From GCA-020344555 sp964548955 (lineage in GTDB: Bacteria > Planctomycetota > Phycisphaerae > UBA1845), in the NCBI GenBank assembly GCA_964548955.1, contig CAZJTP010000164.1, positions 1 to 10,448 on the forward strand: a stretch of DNA of 10,448 nt. The letters run 5' to 3'. The position numbers and the translations under genes are program-made. Below are positions 1 to 6,168 of the stretch, in pieces. Under the pieces are notes generated by a model. The model saw only the letters and a list, made by a program, of their open reading frames with translations, ran no database searches and was not told where the DNA came from. Position 1 is the first letter of the stretch, and each line of letters opens with the position of its first letter.

Positions 1-213
1 GCGATCCGACTGGGAGAGTGTGTCCAGCACGCTGTCCGGTGTCTCGCCGGTGACGACCTTGTCCGGAGCGGCGCAGCCGAAACCCGAAACGCCGGCGTCG
101 GTGTCAATCCGCACGAAGACGTTAGTCGTTTCCTCGACATGCTCGTACGCAATCGTGTAAGGCTCTTCCAGGCGCATGGTCACCGGCCAGCATTCGAGAT
201 TCTTGATCTTCAT
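1..213 (-). CDS. Enolase-superfamily enzyme, dipeptide epimerase / DgcA-like (N-terminal fragment)
   Basis: Only the first 71 codons are present; the gene continues past the left window edge. The protein begins MKIKNLECWPVTMRLEEPY and continues through VFVRIDTDAGVSGFG to TGETPDSV. This is the usual pattern of the N-terminal capping domain of mandelate racemase/muconate lactonizing enzyme relatives, especially L-Ala-D/L-Glu epimerases and the N-acetyl-D-glutamate racemase DgcA. The catalytic lysines and metal-binding acidic residues lie in the barrel domain outside the window, so the substrate cannot be judged. The ATG lies 9 bases after the stop of the PP-loop/creatininase fusion gene, so it is the fourth gene of the operon. 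The pairing with a DUF1611 gene two positions upstream supports the DgcA/dipeptide epimerase reading. Family assignment is fairly sure; the exact reaction is inferred. Confidence 0.8.
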   Translation of the reverse strand, partial: MKIKNLECWPVTMRLEEPYTIAYEHVEETTNVFVRIDTDAGVSGFGCAAPDKVVTGETPDSVLDTLSQSDR

Positions 214-222
214 CGGCGCGCC

Positions 223-2658
223 CTAGTAGCGATTCCGCTGGTAGATTTCATCGAGGCTCATACCCTTCAGGTGCTCGACGAGCTCGACGAGGTTCTTGAT
301 CATGACGGCCCACATCTTTTGGCCTTTCTCGCGACTGGCCTTGGTCGGGTCACCCATAACACCGCTGCGGGAGAGCTTGGCGGTACGCGCATACCAGTCC
401 ACACTCCACTTCGAGCTGAAGTCCAGGTAGCGGCTCGAGAACCGGGGTACGTATTTGCGGGCCTTGTCCATACGCACGAGCTGGGGCCGAACCGCTAAGG
501 AGGTGCTGGTTTCGATCTCACCGGCGTGGATATCGCCCGGGGTGTCCGCCATCGCATTGACGTCGGTGTCGCTGGTCTCACCGGTGTCCACGCAGGTGAA
601 TATGTGGGCATCTCGATTGATCAGCTGGGCGGCGAAGTGCAACGCCGGAGCATTGCCCCCGTGCCCGTTGATGATGACCAGCTTGGTGATCCCGTTGCGT
701 GCCGCACTCATGCCGACTTCGAATACCAGCTTTGCGAGGGTCTCGTTGCTGATGCTGATGGTCCCACTGAAGTCGGCGTGATGATAGGATACTCCATAGG
801 GTATAAGAGGGAGGACAACGGGTCTCGGGTCGGTGCAGGTTCGCGCCACTTCGCGGGCGAGGTATTCCGCATCAAAGGCATCCGTGTCCAATGGCAGATG
901 TGGACCATGCTGCTCGATGGAACCCACCGGGAGCATGGCCACATCGACTGTTTTGAACCGAGCCTCTGCCTCCGGCCAAGTCAGCTCTCCCAGAATGAAC
1001 CGGCTATCGTTCGAAGCGTCGCTTTCTAAGGAGAGCAAGGTAATGGGCGCACCCTGCGAGGCCTCAAAGGGGTAGGGTTTGGCCAGCTCCGCCTCATCAA
1101 GCGGGTCACATTCGATCCAGAGTCTGCCGTTCCGTCGGACGGCACCAGCTGCGTGTTCCAACAGCACGGTGTGCATGGCCCTGCGCAAGTCTACTGGAAT
1201 GCTCTCAACAGGCGAGCGCCGCGGGTCAAAGCGCATCTTCAGGATGTGTGATCGCTCTTTCGCGCGGTAAGCACCAATCGCTGATCCGTCCAGCAGCCCC
1301 TTCTCTTTGAGTAGACATGCCAGATGCTCGACACCGTCCGATTCCTGGTGGATACCTTTTTCAGCCAACATGCGCAGACAATTGCTGATCTGCTCGGGCT
1401 CATATCCACAAGCTGTGGGATCCGCGCCGATCGCCTTCAGCATGCCCACGATACGTCGACATTTCTCGCATCGTCCGCAGGGGCGGACGTGGTCGTTCGC
1501 CTTATGCGTAGCATGGCAGGACATCTGCAAGCTCAGAAGATCGGGATACCGTTCAGCAAGCGTCTTCTGGATCAGCAACTCCGACATCTGGCGCAGCAAC
1601 GAGAACTGACTGATATGCCAGCCCTTCTGTGCGTAGTAACGCGTCAACGCGTTATCGAAGTAGCGGCTTTGATCGAATAGGCCGTTGTAGTGCGGGATAC
1701 CCTTGTGGAAGCACCGGTCCGTCGTGTCAAACTCGTCACCTATGACGATGCGACCGATGCCACGTTTTCGAGCCAGGGGTAAGGCGCCAAACAGGAACAC
1801 GGCCACGGTCCACAATCGGACCGGGTACTCATCCAACCGGACGTCGAGAAAATCCGGCCGAACAAACGGAAGCCGTCGGAGCATCCACGAGAAAACACGA
1901 TCAGCATTGGTCCAGACACGAGTGGTGTTCGGTGCCTGCTCGCTGAAGTGGCGATAGGCATTCAGGGCCGTGAACCAGTGCTTCCCCGATTCGTTGACAA
2001 ATACCGGATGGATCTCCACCCCGGCTTCTTGCAGCAAGCCGTAGCTCAAGAGGCTGTCCTTGCCGCCGCTGGAGAGGACCATATGCTTCGCCCGGTCGGC
2101 CGGGGACAGAGAACCTGACGGCTTCGCAGGCGTGGGTAGGTCGCGCTCTTGGGTATCATCGCGAAAGACGAGCTTGGCGCGGAGGTAGGTGGATCGTTTG
2201 ACCGGATGGAGTTCGGTCACTGCCCTTACAAGGAATGGGTTTGGCTCCAGGAACTTCTTAACCAGAATCTCTCTGGCGGTGTTTTTGGCCATGTCCTGCA
2301 AGAGGCGGCGGTCTGCCCGGTCAAACGGACCGTGGAAGACGATTTCATCACACAACAGGCCGTAGTTCAACGCCACCTGCGCAGTGATCATGGCCGCGAG
2401 ATTGCGCGACAAGGGATCAGCAGAGTCGAAGACGTCTTCTTCGTAGCGATAGGCGAGTTCCGTAGCGTCCTCTTTGCCGTTTACCGATACCTTGTACGGC
2501 GTCACGATGCGGTTGCGCTCGATCCGGACCGGGCCGACTTCGAGCCGTTCGATGACGTTGAGGGCTGCGAACGGGTCATTGCCATGCTGATGCATGGCGC
2601 CATCGGCACTGCCGGCTGACGACCCGTTGGCTCTGTTCTTCAAACGACGGCCTTGCAT
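223..2658 (-). CDS. Fusion protein: N-terminal unknown domain + QueC-like PP-loop ATPase + creatininase-family amidohydrolase
   Basis: An 811-residue protein with three parts. Residues about 35-165 match no family I recognise. Residues about 190-415 are a PP-loop (adenine nucleotide alpha-hydrolase) domain, with the ATP-pyrophosphatase loop SSGGKDS at 196-202 and a zinc site from C381, C394, C397 and C400 (CGRCEKC), laid out as in QueC. Residues about 553-805 are a creatininase-family domain: PVGSIEQHGPHLPLDTD at 577-593 supplies the family's Glu/His/Asp metal ligands, followed by NGHGGN at 664-669 and HAGEIETS at 711-718. PP-loop enzymes activate a carboxylate or carbonyl by adenylation; creatininase relatives hydrolyse cyclic or linear amides with two metals. 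One chain joining both suggests ATP-driven activation coupled to amide chemistry, but the substrate is unknown. No signal peptide, so likely cytoplasmic. The start overlaps the upstream DUF1611 gene by 19 bases and has GGAG five bases upstream. Domain calls are strong; function is open. Confidence 0.9.
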   Translation of the reverse strand: MQGRRLKNRANGSSAGSADGAMHQHGNDPFAALNVIERLEVGPVRIERNRIVTPYKVSVNGKEDATELAYRYEEDVFDSADPLSRNLAAMITAQVALNYGLLCDEIVFHGPFDRADRRLLQDMAKNTAREILVKKFLEPNPFLVRAVTELHPVKRSTYLRAKLVFRDDTQERDLPTPAKPSGSLSPADRAKHMVLSSGGKDSLLSYGLLQEAGVEIHPVFVNESGKHWFTALNAYRHFSEQAPNTTRVWTNADRVFSWMLRRLPFVRPDFLDVRLDEYPVRLWTVAVFLFGALPLARKRGIGRIVIGDEFDTTDRCFHKGIPHYNGLFDQSRYFDNALTRYYAQKGWHISQFSLLRQMSELLIQKTLAERYPDLLSLQMSCHATHKANDHVRPCGRCEKCRRIVGMLKAIGADPTACGYEPEQISNCLRMLAEKGIHQESDGVEHLACLLKEKGLLDGSAIGAYRAKERSHILKMRFDPRRSPVESIPVDLRRAMHTVLLEHAAGAVRRNGRLWIECDPLDEAELAKPYPFEASQGAPITLLSLESDASNDSRFILGELTWPEAEARFKTVDVAMLPVGSIEQHGPHLPLDTDAFDAEYLAREVARTCTDPRPVVLPLIPYGVSYHHADFSGTISISNETLAKLVFEVGMSAARNGITKLVIINGHGGNAPALHFAAQLINRDAHIFTCVDTGETSDTDVNAMADTPGDIHAGEIETSTSLAVRPQLVRMDKARKYVPRFSSRYLDFSSKWSVDWYARTAKLSRSGVMGDPTKASREKGQKMWAVMIKNLVELVEHLKGMSLDEIYQRNRY

Positions 2659-3746
2659 GGTGGCTCCGATTCTTCAAGGTGAGGAATGAGAACATCGATC
2701 AGCGGCCTGACGCCATGTCGCAGAACGTCGCAGACGGGAAGGCCGGTCGAAGCGCGCAACCGCTCGACGGTCACAGCCAGCGCCTCATCGCTGAGGTTCT
2801 CGTGGTTCAGAGTAATCGCTACAACCTGCTTACCGGAGAGCAACTCGATGGCCTGGATCTGCTTCTTGACGGAATGCACGCGGTACCCGGGAAATCCGTC
2901 ATACTCTCTGCGTGCGGGGGCATGCTGCAGGATCACGATATCGGGACGGCCGGCAGCGAGAATCTCGTGTCCCCCTGGATAGGCCGGGTTCATCAGGCTG
3001 CCTTGCCCCTCGATCACGATGACGTCAGGGCCAAGTTCATCCCAGGCGCTCCAGACGGCGTGCTCGATCTCGCCGGCCACGAAGTCGTTGATCAGGGAAT
3101 CCAGAATGATCGAGTAGCGCGCCCCTTGCAACCATGCGGTTTGCCCGGTCCCGACAAGCTCGGCCGTGTAGCGCGCTTCATTGAGGCCATCCACCAGGGA
3201 CCAGGCCGTGGTCCGTTTACCCACGGCAGAGTCCGTACCCAAGATCGCCACTTTCAGCGAGTCCACCTCTTCGATCTTGCCCGTAAAGGCATGCAGCTGG
3301 TGGCGAGGCGGCGTCTTGCGAACGTCGTGCAGGGTAACATTGTGTTCCTGGGCGAAGGCGACCAGTTGGGCATCATCGGAGAGGAAGTCGTGTAGCCCGC
3401 TCACGATGTTGAGTTTCAATCGAATGCCCTGGATCACGCCGTTGCGGCAGGGCACACTCATCCGGCCACCGTCCGGCGCCAGGCCGATAATGAGATGCGT
3501 GGCGGGCATGCTGGCCTGCTCGGCGCCCGCGACGGCGGTTTGAATGTCCGCATGAATCGGAATACCGCTCGGCTCCCCATCAAGCACGTCGCCGGCGTCG
3601 CGCCCGGCATGGCGGGAATCGACGACCGACAGCAGTATGTACCTGTCGCTTCGGCGCACGAGCCCGTGGGCGGTCTTTCCGTTCGTCGTCCCGAACGCTC
3701 CCTCGCAATAGACGATGGCATTGCCTTCCGTGTCGTTGGCTCTCAT
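2640..3746 (-). CDS. DUF1611-family P-loop protein (DgcN-like N-acetyltransferase family)
   Basis: A 368-residue protein of about the usual DUF1611 length. The N-terminal Rossmann-like part (about 1-130) has the segment DRYILLSVVDSRHAGRDAG near residues 34-52, typical of DUF1611_N. The C-terminal part starts with a modified Walker A loop, GTDSAVGKRTT at 170-180 (lysine 177), followed by TGQTAWLQGAR near 200-210 and a Walker B-like strand with VIVIEGQGSLMNP near 232-244. Members characterised in marine bacteria (DgcN) N-acetylate D-glutamate, which the enolase-superfamily racemase DgcA then epimerises; many other members are uncharacterised. Here a DgcA-like gene follows, separated by the fusion gene. 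The ATG shares ATGA with the stop of the PLP-enzyme gene, so translation is probably coupled. Family is confident; acetylation of D-Glu here is only a possibility. Confidence 0.88.
   Translation of the reverse strand: MRANDTEGNAIVYCEGAFGTTNGKTAHGLVRRSDRYILLSVVDSRHAGRDAGDVLDGEPSGIPIHADIQTAVAGAEQASMPATHLIIGLAPDGGRMSVPCRNGVIQGIRLKLNIVSGLHDFLSDDAQLVAFAQEHNVTLHDVRKTPPRHQLHAFTGKIEEVDSLKVAILGTDSAVGKRTTAWSLVDGLNEARYTAELVGTGQTAWLQGARYSIILDSLINDFVAGEIEHAVWSAWDELGPDVIVIEGQGSLMNPAYPGGHEILAAGRPDIVILQHAPARREYDGFPGYRVHSVKKQIQAIELLSGKQVVAITLNHENLSDEALAVTVERLRASTGLPVCDVLRHGVRPLIDVLIPHLEESEPPCKAVV
2664..2667 (-). promoter_or_regulatory. Ribosome binding site for the PP-loop/creatininase fusion
   Basis: GGAG sits five bases before the ATG at 2658, inside the end of the upstream DUF1611 gene. 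It supports this start over the internal ATG at 2595, which lacks a comparable purine-rich tract. Confidence 0.55.
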
Positions 3747-4861
3747 TTCTTGCCCGTCAGTACGGCGATGTAGCGGTCGCCGGTTAGTGGCTCACGCCGA
3801 TGAAGCTCGGTCAGGGCGATAAGCCCTGCCGTGGAGGCCGGAAGTACGCTAAGGCCCTCGCGCTCCCGCAGGAGTTTCGAATAGGCAAGCATGCTCCGGT
3901 CACTCGCGTCGGAAGCCCAACCATTGGTGGCGCGGATCGCCTCCAGAGCGTGGTTCCCGTCGATTGAATGCCAGTTGATGAGTGGTTCGTTTACCCTCGT
4001 TTCACGAATGCGCTCTGGCGTGAGATCGCTGCACGAATCCGCGTTCTTGCGGAACGAGTGGATGATGGGGTTTTTGCCAAATGACGAGCCGGCAATCATC
4101 CGTGGGATGCGCGACGTCTTGCCGCGACGGTACAAGCTCAGGAATCCCCGATGGATACCAGCCAGTGTAGTACCGTTGGACACCGGCACGGCCACCACTG
4201 CCGGAGCGTCGCGCAGCTCATCGTAGATCTCGTAGGAGATTTCCCCATACGCCCGAAGTTGAAGAGCGGTGTTGGCGCCACCCGAGTTGGCATCATAGAT
4301 CTCATCCGCCTCGGCCCGCTCGCGGGACTGCATCACCGCACTTTCGTAATCGCCGTCAACGCGTATTGCCTCAGCGCCGTGGCTTTCGATCTCCTTCATG
4401 CGCTTAACCGCATAGCCTTTCGGAATGTAGAGGATACAGCGGAGCCCAGCGAGCGACGCCGCCAACCCGAGGGCTACGCCGTAGTTGCCACACGTAGCTA
4501 CGGTAATGCCGTCAAAACCGCGGCGCAAGGCGTCCATGACCTGAGCGAATGCGATGCGGTCCTTCTGGGTGCCGGTCGGATTGCCGCCCTCGAACTTGAG
4601 GTGGATCTGCCGAAGGCCGACCTCGCGCTCGATGTTTTTGGCGCGTGTAAGCGTTGTGTCGCCGACTTGCGAGTCGAAAATATCCTCGTAGGCTTCGAGA
4701 CGTTCAGACAGCGCTTCCGTTGAGTCACCGGCCCGCTCGATCTGCAGGTCCATCTCGGCTGAGATCGGTACTGGCTGTGGCGTCGCGCTGTCAAGCAGAG
4801 CCATCGACGCGTCGAGAAGCTCCTGGGAGCCGGACGTAGTCATATAGTCTGCCTGGCTCAT
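3743..4861 (-). CDS. Fold-type II PLP-dependent enzyme, threonine synthase-like
   Basis: A 372-residue cytosolic protein. The PLP lysine is K100 in EGGNPTGTQKDR (91-102), equivalent to NPTGSFKDR of threonine synthase. A TCGNYG loop at 123-128 stands where related enzymes have SGN for the substrate carboxylate, and VSNGTTLAG near 217-225 is the phosphate-binding turn. The C-terminus ends in VLTGKK, close to the threonine synthase ending. The N-terminal zinc ribbon of some threonine synthase-like proteins is absent. Threonine synthases, cysteate synthases, diaminopropionate synthases and threonine dehydratases share this fold, and the residues seen do not separate them. It is the first gene of the operon. 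No clear Shine-Dalgarno precedes 4861; the in-frame ATG at 4843 (AGG eight bases upstream) is an alternative. The family is certain, the substrate unknown; linkage to peptide-type enzymes argues against a housekeeping threonine synthase. Confidence 0.88.
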   Translation of the reverse strand: MSQADYMTTSGSQELLDASMALLDSATPQPVPISAEMDLQIERAGDSTEALSERLEAYEDIFDSQVGDTTLTRAKNIEREVGLRQIHLKFEGGNPTGTQKDRIAFAQVMDALRRGFDGITVATCGNYGVALGLAASLAGLRCILYIPKGYAVKRMKEIESHGAEAIRVDGDYESAVMQSRERAEADEIYDANSGGANTALQLRAYGEISYEIYDELRDAPAVVAVPVSNGTTLAGIHRGFLSLYRRGKTSRIPRMIAGSSFGKNPIIHSFRKNADSCSDLTPERIRETRVNEPLINWHSIDGNHALEAIRATNGWASDASDRSMLAYSKLLREREGLSVLPASTAGLIALTELHRREPLTGDRYIAVLTGKK

Positions 4862-5233
4862 TCGTTAGACGTCCATAATCTGGCATTCCCGTTTCCGGGG
4901 GTGAGAATATCCCTGCAGTGCGGCAGAACGCTATGCTGCTCGCGGTACCGGTCTGTAATCATCGGTCTTGGATACGTCCGCACCATGCGCGGATGTCTAC
5001 AGCATTCTGGCGCCGTTACCGTCATTGCCCACAGTGTGACGTTCTTCTGGAGAGAGTATTCAATGCCCGGATGAAAGGGCGGTGAAATGCGAGTTAATTG
5101 TGTCTCATTCCCCGAGTGAAATGGCGGGACAGGCGCACCAGTCATCGCGCGGCACCCGTCGGTTCAACGATATTAGCACAGCCGTTGCCTCGTGACGCTC
5201 GTCCGGTCCAGTCGTAGCCTGCCTTGACGAGCG
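4862..5233. other. Intergenic region upstream of the four-gene operon
   Basis: A 372-base gap between the operon's first gene and the stop of the small CxxC protein gene. It should hold the operon promoter on the minus strand, but I see no hexamer pair good enough to place one; TAATAT (plus-strand complement at 5171-5176) is the most -10-like element and has no matching -35. It contains the 23-base direct repeats listed separately. An open frame on the minus strand (5145-4858) has an odd Pro/Arg/His/Cys-rich composition and is probably not coding. Confidence 0.5.
5060..5127. repeat. Pair of imperfect 23-base direct repeats
   Basis: Copies at 5060-5082 and 5105-5127 are in the same orientation, 45 bases start to start, with 18 of 23 bases identical. 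Shared blocks are TCA, CCCG, TGAAA and GGCGG. The second copy sits inside a loose dyad running from TGTCTC (5101) to GGGACA (5126-5131). The spacing, about four helical turns, would suit two operator sites for the operon. Tandem sites of this kind also occur at the ends of some insertion sequences, though no transposase gene is present. The repeat is directly visible; its role is not. Confidence 0.5.
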
Positions 5234-5641
5234 CTAGTTGTGAGGCGTCCAAGATCGCAGCTGCACGCGGACAGGGTCTATTCCGGGCCACTCGCCTATC
5301 CAGTCGAGCTCAGGGAAAGGACTGTCATCTGCAAACGCTTCGTCGTACTCGAGGTCGTCATCGTCCTCGTATAACGCCTCGTAGCAGCCGTCGCAAATAT
5401 CGTTTCCGAGAGGATCCGACATTTCGAATTCGATGCCGCATTCCCTACAATGCATCATACCAGCTCCCTCTGGGCCCGGCCGACTAAGGCGGGCTGAGGC
5501 CGACAGTGTCGACCCAGAGTTTCTCCCTTTCTTGGCGGCATTCGCCTGCGCTTTGGCTACCGATTCTCGTGTTGTTACCTTCCTTCTGCCAATGTCAGAA
5601 TTCTCTTCACGGTTGCGATTGGCCTTCTTGCCTCTTGCCAT
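5234..5641 (-). CDS. Unrecognised small protein with CxxC-CxxC zinc-ribbon-like motif
   Basis: A 135-residue protein in three zones: a basic, Ala/Lys/Arg-rich head (1-58), a CxxC-x14-CxxC centre with C65, C68, C83 and C86 (CREC ... CDGC), and a strongly acidic stretch (YEDDDDLEYDEAFADD, about 91-106) before the C-terminus. The four cysteines can bind one zinc as a ribbon or treble clef. A basic head with an acidic tail suggests contact with nucleic acid or another protein, but that is inference; I recognise no family. The frame is open upstream to 5743, but the ATG at 5641 has GAGGTGA placed five bases before it, and the extension overlaps the next gene, so 5641 is the chosen start. It reads toward the operon 372 bases away and is probably transcribed separately from it. 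Confidence 0.7.
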   Translation of the reverse strand: MARGKKANRNREENSDIGRRKVTTRESVAKAQANAAKKGRNSGSTLSASARLSRPGPEGAGMMHCRECGIEFEMSDPLGNDICDGCYEALYEDDDDLEYDEAFADDSPFPELDWIGEWPGIDPVRVQLRSWTPHN

Positions 5642-5645
5642 GTTG

Positions 5646-5652
5646 TCACCTC
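5646..5652 (-). promoter_or_regulatory. Ribosome binding site for the CxxC small protein
   Basis: GAGGTGA with four bases before the ATG at 5641. It decides the start against the longer frame that opens at 5743. Confidence 0.7.
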
Positions 5653-5714
5653 GTGCGTACCGCGGCGAGTCTGTCCCCTGAGCACCAGACCGCGTCAAAT
5701 TGGCTGCCATGCCG

Positions 5715-5933
5715 CTATTTAGGCGGTGCCTGTTTTTGTGCACGAAGACTGTTGTTGTATCTCGTCAGCAATTCGTGCAGGTGGCGAATCTTACCCAATG
5801 CGTCAAGCGTCAGAAGCTCATCCTCATCGTACTGCTCCAAGACTCGGCCGACCCGCCAGTGAAACTCAACGTAGTTTGCCGCGAGCAACGCAGAAGAGAG
5901 GAACTCATTCGCATCACGGTCAAACTTGGCCAT
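5715..5933 (-). CDS. Small unrecognised helical protein
   Basis: A 72-residue open frame, MAKFDRDANEFLSSALLAAN to the C-terminal KQAPPK. Leucine, alanine and charged residues are spaced as in two or three amphipathic helices, and the composition looks like a real soluble protein rather than a shadow frame. No signal peptide or membrane segment. It ends 73 bases before the start of the CxxC protein gene on the same strand, so the two may be cotranscribed. No good Shine-Dalgarno lies directly before the ATG; the nearest purine tract (GGAGG) is over 20 bases upstream, which lowers confidence. I do not recognise a family. Confidence 0.5.
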   Translation of the reverse strand: MAKFDRDANEFLSSALLAANYVEFHWRVGRVLEQYDEDELLTLDALGKIRHLHELLTRYNNSLRAQKQAPPK

Positions 5934-6168
5934 GTCTTAACGACAGCGTCAGCGCCGCCTCCAGTTGCCTGGCTCCTGGCACTCCAGGTAGAGTATCGCT
6001 AGAGGCTTAGCCACGACCTCATGCCCGCCAGCATCGCAGCGGTTGCCTCCTGGTTCCGCGTGGCTGCCTGCCCGAATCTCTTCGTTGCCGGGCAAGCCCT
6101 AATCCTGCGATGACCGTCTGAGGTTCATCGCCATCTAACGCCGCCCGGAACAATGAAACTCAAAAGCA
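5934..6168. other. Intergenic region downstream of the deiminase-like gene
   Basis: A 235-base gap with no convincing gene. A possible six-base stem (TGCCCG at 6069-6074 with CGGGCA at 6089-6094) has a 14-base loop and no T-run on either strand, so it is at best a weak terminator for the gene ending at 6169. A promoter for the small genes to the left would be expected here but cannot be placed. Confidence 0.35.

Noticed and set aside
214..221. Palindrome GGCGCGCC between the fusion gene and the epimerase gene.
   Set aside because: A short GC palindrome in a GC-rich nine-base spacer; nothing suggests a function.
2149..2619. Long plus-strand frame opposite the fusion gene.
   Set aside because: It is the antisense shadow of a strongly supported coding region and has no recognisable motifs.
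223..2658. Reading the fusion as a queuosine biosynthesis (preQ0 synthase) gene.
   Set aside because: Only the PP-loop and zinc motif agree; there are no QueD, QueE or QueF neighbours, and the creatininase fusion and operon partners do not fit queuosine synthesis.
2679..3395. A 238-codon plus-strand frame opposite the DUF1611 gene.
   Set aside because: Its length comes from the codon bias of the DUF1611 gene on the other strand; it has no family features.
4858..5145. A 95-codon minus-strand frame whose stop shares ATGA with the start of the threonine synthase-like gene, as if it were a first operon gene.
   Set aside because: Its composition (Pro, Arg, His, Thr and Cys rich) is unlike a folded protein, it runs across the direct repeats, and a stop overlapping an ATGA start is easily a chance event.
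5642..5743. N-terminal extension of the CxxC protein to an upstream ATG at 5743.
   Set aside because: It overlaps the neighbouring small gene, looks non-coding, and the internal ATG at 5641 has a clear GAGGTGA site.
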